This document shows, one piece after another, positions 25,951 through 34,464 of a DNA stretch of 64,000 nt. Origin of the DNA: a virus. Within the stretch, counting starts at the first letter, position 1; the number at the start of each line of letters is the position of its first letter. Below the pieces are notes generated by a model. It had not been told where the DNA came from, did no database searches, and saw nothing but the letters and a program-made list of their open reading frames with translations. The stretch lies in IMG/VR virus record IMGVR_UViG_3300003876_000001, positions 62,001 to 126,000 of that record; one strand, written 5' to 3'. The position numbers were made by a program, and so were the translations under genes.

Positions 25951-27655
25951 ATTTTAGATTTCCACAATCATAAATCCATAAATAACCAATTTCAGACATA
26001 ATTTCATTTGCTGTTTTAGTTTTATTATATCCTTTTTTTATTAAAATATTTTTATTATATTTAAATCTATATTCTCTATTTAAACTATTTTGTTTAAAAT
26101 ACCAAAAATTTGGTTTTGTTGAATGAATAAAATTAAATTTTAATTTCTCATATAAATTACCATCAAAATATCTCCTATCGGCATATGAAATTATTTGTTT
26201 TGGTTTATAATTATTTAAAAAATATTTAAATAATTTACTTGCTCCACCTATTATACTTGTATTTAATTTATTACAAAACCTATACATTTCATATTCACCT
26301 TCTTTAGACTTACCACCCATCATTTTTCTTAATTTTCCAAAGGTCATTAAACTAACTAATTTTTCATTATAAAACAAACCTAATCTAATGCTTGCATTAA
26401 CATTACCTTGTATGTGATTTTTATTAAGAAATTCTTTTGATTCTTTAGAAGTTATTTCTTTAATAATACATTTTCTACCAAATATTTTATTTTCAATTAA
26501 TCCTAATTTAGCTTTAATTATGGATTTAACAATATCAGATTTATAAACCCATTCATCCTCAAAGATATGTAGTAGTTGAATTCCCTTTGCATTTGCTAAT
26601 TCTGTTTTATTTAAGTGATAATTTTTATCTTTAAATAAATCTGAATGCCAATATAATCCATTAAATTCAATTGCTAAATTAAAATTTGGAAGAAATATAT
26701 CAATTTCTTTACCATTAAGAATTTTTCTATCATTTTCAATGATATTAAGTTTTAAATCTGATATTAACCAATCTTTAATTTCCTTTTCTTTTATTGATGA
26801 TTGTTCAGAGATAGGATTACATATTGTACATGTGTTTCTTACTCCATATTTTACTCTATGATAAAATAATGACTTATCAATTAAATATTCATCATGTTCA
26901 GTACATTGATTTTTTATTAAGTATTGACTACTACTTTTATTAACAATATTATCAACACCAAAATTTAATTTATTTTTTAATACGAATTTATTTAGTTTAC
27001 TATCTAATAATTTATTTTTAATACTTTCAACCTTCATCACACTATCAACACCATATTTTTTTAAATTAGTATGTCTTAGTTTTTCTTTAACAGATTTTAA
27101 TTTACTTGGATTATCAACACCATATCTTTTTAAATTATTACTTTTAATTCTATTCTTAATTTCATCAGATTGTATTGGGTGTTTTGTTTTATATCTTTCT
27201 AGGTTTGTTTTTTCTATTTTATTCTTAATTTCATCAGATTGAAAACAGTGTTCAACACCATATTTTTTTAGATTATTACTTTTAATTTTATTCTTAATTT
27301 CATCAGATTGACTAATATACTCAACACCATATTTTTCTTTTACAGTATTTTTAATATTATTTAATCTTTTTTCACCCTTCCCCCCACATTGTAAATTACA
27401 ATATTTTCTATATCCTTCGGTAAAAACACCTCTCCATTTAATTTCACTACCACATGTTAGACATTTTGGGATTTTTTTTATGTTATATAAATAATTATAT
27501 AATTTTTGATTAAATAACATCTTAGAATGATTTAATTGATAATTTTCAATATTATTATATAATTTAGAAAATTTTTTTTCTACGTGTTTTTCTCTAGTTT
27601 TATATCCAGATTTATTATTAGTTGTAAAATATTGTTTAAATTTTTCAATAATCAT
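25934..27655 (-). CDS. EDxHD/Vsr-like homing endonuclease with YGV repeats and Mom-like C-terminus
   Basis: 573 residues, closely related to the gene at 13907-15679. Zinc finger CLTCGSEIK...YCNLQCGGKG near 63-90; five or six repeats of the [19 protein letters not shown] type (about 100-215). The nuclease core has [43 protein letters not shown] and LLHIFEDEW. The C-terminal domain again has [14 protein letters not shown] and KPNFWYF. It separates the sheath and tube genes on the opposite strand, so it probably does not disturb late transcription. Confidence 0.88.
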   Translation of the reverse strand: MIIEKFKQYFTTNNKSGYKTREKHVEKKFSKLYNNIENYQLNHSKMLFNQKLYNYLYNIKKIPKCLTCGSEIKWRGVFTEGYRKYCNLQCGGKGEKRLNNIKNTVKEKYGVEYISQSDEIKNKIKSNNLKKYGVEHCFQSDEIKNKIEKTNLERYKTKHPIQSDEIKNRIKSNNLKRYGVDNPSKLKSVKEKLRHTNLKKYGVDSVMKVESIKNKLLDSKLNKFVLKNKLNFGVDNIVNKSSSQYLIKNQCTEHDEYLIDKSLFYHRVKYGVRNTCTICNPISEQSSIKEKEIKDWLISDLKLNIIENDRKILNGKEIDIFLPNFNLAIEFNGLYWHSDLFKDKNYHLNKTELANAKGIQLLHIFEDEWVYKSDIVKSIIKAKLGLIENKIFGRKCIIKEITSKESKEFLNKNHIQGNVNASIRLGLFYNEKLVSLMTFGKLRKMMGGKSKEGEYEMYRFCNKLNTSIIGGASKLFKYFLNNYKPKQIISYADRRYFDGNLYEKLKFNFIHSTKPNFWYFKQNSLNREYRFKYNKNILIKKGYNKTKTANEIMSEIGYLWIYDCGNLKFNYSS

Positions 27656-27675
27656 ATTTTTTTTTTATTTGTAAA

Positions 27676-27684
27676 GTATTTATC
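27676..27684 (+). promoter_or_regulatory. Late-type promoter motif GTATTTATC
   Basis: 38 nt before the tube gene. Confidence 0.45.
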
Positions 27685-27706
27685 AACAAAGATAATAACA
27701 ATTAAA

Positions 27707-27716
27707 TATAAATACT
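27707..27716 (-). promoter_or_regulatory. Late-type promoter motif AGTATTTATA (divergent)
   Basis: Minus strand, about 51 nt before the endonuclease start at 27655, interleaved with the tube promoter. Confidence 0.4.
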
Positions 27717-27722
27717 AGAGAA

Positions 27723-28211
27723 ATGGCAGAAATGTTAAGAGGAATTCCGTTTGATTTTGAACCTAAAAGAGAAAATAGATTCTTTGCGGAGTTTTCAAGC
27801 GAATTAGGAATAGAAGTATGGAAAGTACAAACTTTCAAAAGACCAACATTAAATATAAATTCTGTGGAAATACCATACCTTAATGAATTCAATTACGTTG
27901 CTGGTAAATATAAGTGGGGAACATTAGATATAACATTTATTGATACGATAGGTCCTTCGACCTCAAATCAATTAATGGAATGGGTAAGACTACACGCAGA
28001 ATCACTTACTGGTCGTATGGGTTACGCAGCTGGATATAAGAAAAATATTAACTTAAAGGCACTTGATCCAACAGGTGTAGAAGTTGAAAAATGGTTTATA
28101 GAGCAAGCACAAATTGTAGATGTTGACTTTGGTACAAATGATCATAGTTCGGATGAATTACAGAAAATTACTGTAACAATCCAACCTTGGAGATGTATTT
28201 TAAATTACTAA
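27723..28211 (+). CDS. Tail tube protein (T4 gp19-like)
   Basis: 162 residues, essentially the length of T4 gp19 (163). Sequence features of the tube fold: FDFEPKRENRFFAEF, WKVQTFKRPTLNINSVEIPYLN, YKWGTLDITFIDTIGPSTSNQLMEWV and a C-terminal ITVTIQPWRCIL strand. Stacks as hexameric rings inside the sheath. Own late-type motif; ends at a terminator. Confidence 0.92.
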   Translation: MAEMLRGIPFDFEPKRENRFFAEFSSELGIEVWKVQTFKRPTLNINSVEIPYLNEFNYVAGKYKWGTLDITFIDTIGPSTSNQLMEWVRLHAESLTGRMGYAAGYKKNINLKALDPTGVEVEKWFIEQAQIVDVDFGTNDHSSDELQKITVTIQPWRCILNY

Positions 28212-28250
28212 AAATTCGCTTTAGGACTTGGTTATGTTATAACTAGACTA

Positions 28251-28279
28251 AAAAAAGGGACTTATTGTTCCTTTTTTTT
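28251..28279. terminator. Terminator between tube gene and nuclease gene
   Basis: Stem AAAAAAGGGA / TTCCTTTTTT (one G-T pair) with loop CTTATTG and a T8 run; A and T tracts on both sides suit the convergent genes. Confidence 0.75.
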
Positions 28280-29078
28280 ATATACTTAATTTCATACGAT
28301 GATCTCTAAGCATATCATCAGCTAAGTTTGTAAAATTTTTACATTTTTTTACTTCAAAGTTTTCATTCTTATGTGAGAACCAAACAATATGTGAATCACC
28401 TAATTGAATATTAATATTTTTCTCAATAATATATTTATATGTTGAAAGTTGAAGTGAATAAATATCTATTTCAGTATTATTAACCAAATATAGTGGATAT
28501 TCTAAAAATCTAATATTATTTTCATCTTCATTAAATGCATTATCGGCAGAATTAGTTTTCCAGTCCCAAATTTCAAACTTCTTAGATTTACGATTATAAA
28601 ATAACATATCAACCATACCAGCAATCATGAATTCTTCATCATAAACAACTAATTCAGTTTTAATTGGTATTAATATATTTTTAACAGTACTATAGAAATT
28701 ATCAACAAGTTTTTTTGTTTTAAGATATTCTTCTTCAACAGGATCATATCCAAACTTTTTTTCAATCATATCTTTAGGATATGGGAAAATTTTATTTAAG
28801 AATAAATTTTCAATATAGTCGTGGATAGCAGAACCCTTAGTTGTTGCCCTTTCATTAATAAATCTCCAACCATATTTAACATCATTAGGGTGAACATTAA
28901 ATTGTTTACCTTTTATTCTAGACCATTTTTCTTCTTCAAACCCTTCTTCATAGGAATTAATTAATGTAGTTACAGAAGTAAACTGCTTATCATCTAAAAA
29001 ATATTTATGTGGTTCATCATGATATTTGATGTCATTAAATTTATAGAATAGTTCTTGTGGTATATTTGGTATAACCAT
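28278..29078 (-). CDS. RecB/Cas4-like PD-(D/E)XK nuclease
   Basis: 266 residues. Motifs in order: GSAIHDYIENL (motif I helix, about 83-93), IAGMVDMLFYN with the catalytic Asp, FEIWDWKTN (D-W-K, the ExK/DxK site) and YSLQLSTYKYIIE (the QxxxY motif). This is the exonuclease fold of RecB, AddB, Cas4 and many phage recombination exonucleases. The ATG lies within a GTATTTATG motif (29076-29084), with no other in-frame ATG nearby. Likely a DNA-processing enzyme. Confidence 0.85.
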   Translation of the reverse strand: MVIPNIPQELFYKFNDIKYHDEPHKYFLDDKQFTSVTTLINSYEEGFEEEKWSRIKGKQFNVHPNDVKYGWRFINERATTKGSAIHDYIENLFLNKIFPYPKDMIEKKFGYDPVEEEYLKTKKLVDNFYSTVKNILIPIKTELVVYDEEFMIAGMVDMLFYNRKSKKFEIWDWKTNSADNAFNEDENNIRFLEYPLYLVNNTEIDIYSLQLSTYKYIIEKNINIQLGDSHIVWFSHKNENFEVKKCKNFTNLADDMLRDHRMKLSI

Positions 29079-29084
29079 AAATAC
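29076..29084 (-). promoter_or_regulatory. Late-type motif GTATTTATG overlapping a start codon
   Basis: The final ATG of the motif is the only plausible start of the RecB-like nuclease gene. If the motif is a -10 element, the transcript would start after this ATG, so either the motif is inactive here or the gene is read from upstream. Confidence 0.3.
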
Positions 29085-29102
29085 AATAATACTATTAATT
29101 AT

Positions 29103-29486
29103 TTAAATTTTCAAGGTTTTTAGTTTAATTAGGATATTTGTTGTTAATATAGAATCATTATTATATGATAATTCACTCATTTCCATATTTTCAATTTTAC
29201 CTTCAAATTTTAATGTTTCTGATGATTTACCTGTTGGGTCTACTAAATCAATTGCATATTTCACTTCTGTATTAATTTCAATATTGTTAAATATTGTAGG
29301 TTTTCCAACAATTTCCATTATTTCCATTGTATGAAAATCTTTTGTTATTTTAAGTTTTTGTACTTGTATTACATCTATATTAATTCCTTCGGTAAAAGTA
29401 ACTAAAAATCTATTATTTTTTAGTGGTTCATTTAATTTATAACTATATTTTTTTGTAGTAATTGAGTAAAGTCTATTTTCTCTAGG
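29103..29486 (-). CDS. Tube-fold-like domain lacking its own start; likely -1 frameshift extension of the hub gene
   Basis: The first ATG in this frame is at 29327 (74 residues), but the frame is open back to a TGA at 29487-29489. The upstream part reads as protein: LNEPLKNNRFLVTFTEGINIDVIQVQKLKI, with the NRFxVxF...VxQVQK pattern seen in the tube protein (ENRFFAEF...VWKVQTFKRP). There is no ATG, GTG or TTG before 29327. The upstream spike/hub gene reaches A AAA AAT at 29447-29454, where a -1 slip enters this frame. Either it is made as a frameshift fusion, or it starts at 29327 as a truncated domain. Confidence 0.5.
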   Translation of the reverse strand, partial: PRENRLYSITTKKYSYKLNEPLKNNRFLVTFTEGINIDVIQVQKLKITKDFHTMEIMEIVGKPTIFNNIEINTEVKYAIDLVDPTGKSSETLKFEGKIENMEMSELSYNNDSILTTNILIKLKTLKI

Positions 29487-30319
29487 TCAATAACTATTCC
29501 TGATTTGTCAACTGGTAGACTAGCGTATGGATGTATATGTTGAATTATTGCTTTACGTAGTATTTCTAGCGCATCCACAATAACATCTCCACGACCTAAT
29601 GGATGTGCCTCAGAAAATATTTTATTCCTGTCAGCAGCATCTAATTCGACTCCTTTAAATTTAGGAATACCATCGTGAGATATTAAGGCAATTCTATCTG
29701 CCATTACAACATTAGAACTCACAGTTTCACTATTACCAGTAGAAATATCAAAACTAAGTCTTATTGATGCTGGATTTAATTTATTTAATTTAAGATTATT
29801 TTCTAATTCGTGTTTACCTGCTCTAAGTTCAATATCTCTTTCACGTAAAATAATGTCAGTATTATCTCTACCTAATAAAGCAACGTCAGCTAATTCTGGA
29901 TAAATACCAGTTGCTTCTGGAACATTTGAAGGTGCTATTTCTGGTGTAGATACTGCTTGATGTGTTGTCGATAATGCCGTATAAATATTATCAAAATTAA
30001 TTTTTTGTGGTTGTGATATTACGCTACCAACCCAATATCTACCTCTTTGTGGATATTGTAAATCTTCTAAAATAATTCTTACAACTTCTCCAACTTTAGG
30101 ATATACGTGTAAAAATTTAGGAATTAATGGGTAACAATCAACTAGATTTTTATTGGTTATTTGATTATCAAGATCATGAATACGTACTTTAATTCTACCA
30201 CCATCAGTTGTATCTACAATAGATATAACTTCACCCCAATAAACACTTTTTATTTTTGCTTCTTGGTTTGTTTGTTTTTTATATGTGTTAGTTTGTTGTA
30301 TGTGTTTCTTTTCGTACAT
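29432..30319 (-). CDS. Baseplate hub/spike protein with gp5-type OB fold
   Basis: 295 residues. Residues 25-110 (YWGEVISIVDTTDGGRIKVRIHDLDN, then LVDCYPLIPKFLHVYPKVGEVVRIIL and RYWVGSVIS) match the OB-fold of T4 gp5 and VgrG-type spikes. No lysozyme domain is evident. The C-terminal third includes HPLGRGDVIVDALEILRKAIIQHIHPYASLP, which recurs in phage spike proteins. Ends at LLQKNIVIN; the last codons include the A7 run discussed under 29103-29486. Confidence 0.75.
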   Translation of the reverse strand: MYEKKHIQQTNTYKKQTNQEAKIKSVYWGEVISIVDTTDGGRIKVRIHDLDNQITNKNLVDCYPLIPKFLHVYPKVGEVVRIILEDLQYPQRGRYWVGSVISQPQKINFDNIYTALSTTHQAVSTPEIAPSNVPEATGIYPELADVALLGRDNTDIILRERDIELRAGKHELENNLKLNKLNPASIRLSFDISTGNSETVSSNVVMADRIALISHDGIPKFKGVELDAADRNKIFSEAHPLGRGDVIVDALEILRKAIIQHIHPYASLPVDKSGIVIDLEKIDFTQLLQKNIVIN

Positions 30320-30320
30320 T

Positions 30321-30533
30321 TTATTCTTGTTTTGACATTAAAACACCCATTATTTCAACATATTTATCTTCTAAATTTTTCATTATTATTAATTTAGAAT
30401 TTATAGTTTTCTTTAGATCATCAACTTGGTCTAGTGATTTATATATTTCATCTCTAACCATTTGATGATTTTCATTTATCTTATTTACTAATATATTCAA
30501 CTCTATTGGGGTCATTTCATTTAAATCCTTCAT
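30321..30533 (-). CDS. Small coiled-coil protein
   Basis: 70 residues, heptad-rich and helical. Located between two baseplate-type genes with TAATG coupling upstream; probably a baseplate assembly factor. Confidence 0.55.
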   Translation of the reverse strand: MKDLNEMTPIELNILVNKINENHQMVRDEIYKSLDQVDDLKKTINSKLIIMKNLEDKYVEIMGVLMSKQE

Positions 30534-30940
30534 TATTGTATTACTCCATATCCTTTTGTTAATGTTATTGTTGAACCTACTACTGTAACAGGTCCTGCCA
30601 CCGAAGCACCTGCTGCTGTTAATGAAGTACCGGGTGGTATTACAACTGTAATCAAACTTTCATTTTGAAATGCTTTAATTATTTCTTCAACTCTAATTCT
30701 TTCCATTATTTCATCAGGTGCAACACCACCAGAAGGTAATGCACCAACAGGTAACCCTGCTTCACTTTTTCTTGTTATTATTCTTGAAGCTATTGCTGTT
30801 GGAGATAATCCAGATCTTCTTGGTGCACCAATCAATATTAATGGTGAGGGTATATTAGTAGGAGCACCAATAGTTTGTATTTGTAATATTCTATTGAATC
30901 CACCAATAATTGAATCTAAATTGCCGAAATCTGTTGCCAT
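30533..30940 (-). CDS. Hypothetical baseplate-region protein
   Basis: 135 residues, Pro/Gly/Ala-rich with a repeat-like beta C-terminus (VVIPPGTSLTAAGASVAGPV, then TLTKGYGVIQ). By position and composition it could be part of the spike or hub, but no motif proves it. Confidence 0.5.
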   Translation of the reverse strand: MATDFGNLDSIIGGFNRILQIQTIGAPTNIPSPLILIGAPRRSGLSPTAIASRIITRKSEAGLPVGALPSGGVAPDEIMERIRVEEIIKAFQNESLITVVIPPGTSLTAAGASVAGPVTVVGSTITLTKGYGVIQ

Positions 30941-30941
30941 A

Positions 30942-31112
30942 TTATTTTTTTAATTCTTCTACACTAACCCATTTCCATCCTAGAAAAAGTTGTGTACATA
31001 TTCTTCTAAACCAATTAGGTTTAAATCCAACAGCTAATTGAGTCATATTCTCAATATCATTACCTATTAAATATACTCCTACGATTTTGTTTATTTTTTG
31101 ATCTGTTATCAT
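30942..31112 (-). CDS. Small hypothetical protein (56 aa)
   Basis: Starts MITDQKINKIVGVYLIGNDI and ends WKWVSVEELKK. It fills the gap between the 135- and 435-residue genes within the same operon. Basic and aromatic; function unknown. Confidence 0.55.
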   Translation of the reverse strand: MITDQKINKIVGVYLIGNDIENMTQLAVGFKPNWFRRICTQLFLGWKWVSVEELKK

Positions 31113-31121
31113 AATTTTATT

Positions 31122-32429
31122 TTATATAAATCCTATTAAACTTCTTAGTATTTGTAAATACTGATTAATTTTTTCCTTTAATATTAATTTACTTACTGGA
31201 ATAATTAAATTTAACATTTCATTTTTTATTAATTCGAATAAAAATTCATTTATTGTTGCTTTTGCTTGTTTAGCTAAACAATCTGCAAGTTTTCTTCTTT
31301 TAACTAAATCATCAATTGGGTCACCAATATCTGGTACTCCATTATTTTTAAATGCTGATGTCATTGCAAATAATGCTCTTATTTGTGGTGGTGATATTAC
31401 AGAACCTACTAACGTACTAACAATAGCATTAATTAAACGTTTTAAAAATCCATCTTTTATTGTCTCACCATCTTCCTTTGCTTGTGATTCATCTTCAGGA
31501 TCAAAACCACTTTCAACAAGTTCTAAATATGCATTACCTACGGTAAGGGGATCTGTACTACCTGTTGTAATACTAATCATATTTTCTAATGAATCTAATG
31601 TAACAATATTAATTAAAACACCACAACCAACATCAACATCTTGAATTCCTTCTAATCTTTTTTGAGCATCTTGTTCAATTTTACGAAGTTCATCATCAGA
31701 TATTTCAATCGATTCTGCTTCATTAATTAATTTGTTTATACTCTTATCTAACTTTCCTTCTAATATTAATTGATTTTGAGTTTTATTTTGATTAGTATCT
31801 ATTGTACCAAATATTTGATTTGTTATTTTAGATGTAAATTCTTTTTCATTAATAATTGTAAGACCATCTATATAATCATTAGTAAAATCTCCAATTGTTT
31901 GAGATGAATTAGTAGGTTTATATCTAAACTCATTTGATGTTGCATTAAAATTTATTTTCGTATTATTAAATGTTACATCAGTACCAGCATTTACTTGTGC
32001 ACTACGTGATTTCACATCAAAATCATTAGGATTATTATTATATAATAAACTACCTGTTTGTGATGATGGATCGGTTTTTAATTTTTCGTAAGTATCAATA
32101 TCCCCTGCTGGTACGGCAATACCACTAGTATTAAATGATGATGGTAATGTTTGATCTGAATTAAACTCAATTGTTTGATTTTTTAATTCATCTTTTAATT
32201 TCGGTTCAACATTTCTAATGAATGTTGTCATTAATTCACCAACAGTACTTTTTAATTTTTCACTACCTACCATTACAACTAATAGATCTAATAAAAAAGG
32301 TACAATTTCTTTTGAATTATTTATTGATGATATAGAATCTTTTGGATTTGGTACATTTTGATTATCCTTAACCGATGTTAATGCACCAATTTGGCTAAAT
32401 ACGTTTCTTTTATTATCAATAATCCCCAT
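31122..32429 (-). CDS. Hypothetical baseplate-region structural protein
   Basis: 435 residues. Helical N-terminus with a hydrophobic stretch VPFLLDLLVVMVG, a polar middle (100-200), an acidic helical region, and a hydrophobic helical C-terminus (LNLIIPVSKLILKEKINQYL). Sits between the spike genes and the sigma-factor operon. No family recognised. Confidence 0.5.
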   Translation of the reverse strand: MGIIDNKRNVFSQIGALTSVKDNQNVPNPKDSISSINNSKEIVPFLLDLLVVMVGSEKLKSTVGELMTTFIRNVEPKLKDELKNQTIEFNSDQTLPSSFNTSGIAVPAGDIDTYEKLKTDPSSQTGSLLYNNNPNDFDVKSRSAQVNAGTDVTFNNTKINFNATSNEFRYKPTNSSQTIGDFTNDYIDGLTIINEKEFTSKITNQIFGTIDTNQNKTQNQLILEGKLDKSINKLINEAESIEISDDELRKIEQDAQKRLEGIQDVDVGCGVLINIVTLDSLENMISITTGSTDPLTVGNAYLELVESGFDPEDESQAKEDGETIKDGFLKRLINAIVSTLVGSVISPPQIRALFAMTSAFKNNGVPDIGDPIDDLVKRRKLADCLAKQAKATINEFLFELIKNEMLNLIIPVSKLILKEKINQYLQILRSLIGFI

Positions 32430-32435
32430 CCCATT

Positions 32436-32798
32436 TTAATCTTTCTTTTTTTCTAATTCTTTCATTGCATCTTGAGCAGCTTTAATAATTGCTTCTCTAT
32501 CAGTATTACCAGATTCTGGTGTATTTTCACCATTTTTACCATCAACAAATACAATTTCTTTAAGATATTTTAAAATCATAATTCTTTGATCTTGGTTTTT
32601 TGCCATAGCACCTATTAATTTAACGATACTATCGCCCATTGCAGCAATTTCACCACCTTCTTTAATTTTAGCTTCCCATTTTCTGAATAATACATCAATT
32701 TTTGATTTTAAAGTAAATGAATCATCATACAGTTCTTGCATGTATTGATTCACACCATCTTCAGTAAATTTTAACTTGGTTCTTTTCTTTCTTGGCAT
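32436..32798 (-). CDS. Hypothetical helical protein
   Basis: 120 residues, basic N-terminus, all-helical (SFTLKSKIDVLFRKWEAKI and IVKLIGAMAKNQDQRIMILKYL), acidic tail. A late-type motif lies 14 nt upstream. Size and composition could suit a small terminase subunit or scaffold factor; not diagnostic. Confidence 0.5.
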   Translation of the reverse strand: MPRKKRTKLKFTEDGVNQYMQELYDDSFTLKSKIDVLFRKWEAKIKEGGEIAAMGDSIVKLIGAMAKNQDQRIMILKYLKEIVFVDGKNGENTPESGNTDREAIIKAAQDAMKELEKKKD

Positions 32799-32812
32799 AA
32801 TACAATATTTAA

Positions 32813-32822
32813 TATAAATACT
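32813..32822 (-). promoter_or_regulatory. Late-type promoter motif AGTATTTATA
   Basis: Minus strand, 14 nt before the ATG at 32798 and directly downstream of the sigma-factor gene. Confidence 0.5.
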
Positions 32823-32842
32823 GAGTATAACAAAACTTTATA

Positions 32843-33604
32843 CTATTCGTCTTCATAGAAAGTTTTCTTTTCTAAATAATATATCTCTTTAAATGGCTTC
32901 ATTGATATTCTAATTTCTTTAGTGTTGAGCCTTGTTTGTTCTTTTAGGAGTTGTAAAATTTTATTCTTCTGATATTTATTTGTTATTTTTTTAGTAACTT
33001 TACCATCAGGAGTATCTTCCATGAATAAGATATGCCAATTGGATAATACATCAATAATTGCTTCACCAACAATAATTTCATTTTTCTTTAAAGAAGCATC
33101 GGTATCTATTCTTTCTCTCATACTTTTAATTATTTGTTTCATTAATATTTCAAGATCATTATAATACCCATCTATTTCATATAGATACTCATCTCTACCC
33201 ATTACATCAGATGAATAATCTTCCCACGATAATAAAGTTAATTTTTCCTTATTACTTTTTTTACTATGATCTTTATAAAAATTTCTTACAATTGTTTGAC
33301 AATAACTAAAAGCTTTTACTTTCTTTCCTGCCTTATTAATTTTATTTGGATTAAATTTAACCATTTGAACAATTAAGTGTGATAAAGCATCTGCTTCTAC
33401 TTCATGAATATCATAATTTCCAATATGTATTGGATACCTACGGAGTATTGATTCAGTCATTTTTCTGAATGGCTCTCTTAAAATATCATTATATATTTTA
33501 TGTCTTATATCAGAACTATTAGCATTAATATAATCTACCACTGCTTGTTCTTCACGTTCTGCAAAGTATAGTGTTCCAACTTTTAATTTTCTTTTTGTTG
33601 TCAT
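32843..33604 (-). CDS. Late-transcription sigma factor (T4 gp55-like)
   Basis: 253 residues. The segment EADALSHLIVQMVKFNPNKINKAGKKVKAFSYCQTIVRNFYKDHSKKSNKEK corresponds to the sigma region-2 core of T4 gp55 (ADGIEASI...NFDE...AYITQACFNAFVQRIKKE). Like gp55 it lacks a full set of sigma domains, though it is longer (T4: 185 residues), with extra N- and C-terminal helices. It should direct host RNA polymerase to phage late promoters, probably the GTATTTAT element seen throughout the window. Confidence 0.75.
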   Translation of the reverse strand: MTTKRKLKVGTLYFAEREEQAVVDYINANSSDIRHKIYNDILREPFRKMTESILRRYPIHIGNYDIHEVEADALSHLIVQMVKFNPNKINKAGKKVKAFSYCQTIVRNFYKDHSKKSNKEKLTLLSWEDYSSDVMGRDEYLYEIDGYYNDLEILMKQIIKSMRERIDTDASLKKNEIIVGEAIIDVLSNWHILFMEDTPDGKVTKKITNKYQKNKILQLLKEQTRLNTKEIRISMKPFKEIYYLEKKTFYEDE

Positions 33605-33628
33605 ATATCATAAATTATCAATTTAGAG

Positions 33629-34441
33629 TTATTTTTCGTTTGCTTTTAGCAATGACATATCTATAATTCTATCACTTATAAAATTAGATTCTTTTTTTGC
33701 AGTATCAAACCAAAATTTTCTTTCATTTATTGATAATGTAGTACTATAAGTATCAAATAAACTACCTTCTCTAGTTGCAAAGTGTTTTAGTCCTATTTTA
33801 GGAATAATATAAATATTACCACCATTATTAAGAACTCTTAATAGATATTCATATGTAAATGTTAATATTATATTTGATTTTAACCCACCAACAGCTTTAA
33901 AGTCTTCAGTATTGAAAATTCCACCACTAAATTTGAAGTCAGTATATTGATTAAGTGCGTTTACATTTAGATAACCCATTTCACCATTTTCACCAACAAA
34001 TTGTTTAGACCAAACAGTTTCATTAGTTATTTTAAGAATTTCTTCCTTATTATTAGTTTCAACTATTATGGGTAGAAATAATTCAATATTATCAACACTA
34101 GAAATATGATCTAAAGCATTTTTATAATATGTTGTACTTAATTCATCATCAAATTCTAGTATAGTGAACCAATCGGTTTCAACATTTTCAACACCATAAT
34201 TTATTTGACTTTGAAAATCAGTTTTATCTTCGTTTTTAAGTAAAACTAAATTAACCTCTGTTTCATATTTATCAACAAATTTATTAATTTCTTTTTCAAT
34301 TTTAGCAGCAAATACTAATAATGTTACTGGTCTTTCTTTTCCAATTTTATCTTGCTTAGAAATACTATCAAGAGCATTAGTAAGTAATTTTTCAATTTCT
34401 TCACTATATTCGTGAACAGGTATTATTGTTGTTATATTCAT
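33629..34441 (-). CDS. GT-A type glycosyltransferase-like protein
   Basis: 270 residues starting MNITTIIPVHEYSEEIEKLL, the first strand and nucleotide loop of family-2-like transferases. FTILEFDDELS supplies the acidic DxD-type motif (as DDE). FSGGIFNTEDFKAVGGL and the YEYLLRVLNNGG segment match acceptor-side features. Forms a minus-strand glycosylation group with the GT-B gene at 34465. Confidence 0.75.
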   Translation of the reverse strand: MNITTIIPVHEYSEEIEKLLTNALDSISKQDKIGKERPVTLLVFAAKIEKEINKFVDKYETEVNLVLLKNEDKTDFQSQINYGVENVETDWFTILEFDDELSTTYYKNALDHISSVDNIELFLPIIVETNNKEEILKITNETVWSKQFVGENGEMGYLNVNALNQYTDFKFSGGIFNTEDFKAVGGLKSNIILTFTYEYLLRVLNNGGNIYIIPKIGLKHFATREGSLFDTYSTTLSINERKFWFDTAKKESNFISDRIIDMSLLKANEK

Positions 34442-34464
34442 TTTCTTTATATTTTTAATTTAAA

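Noticed and set aside
32436-32798. Small terminase subunit
   Set aside because: Only size and helical content fit; no large terminase gene lies nearby in the window and no motif supports it.
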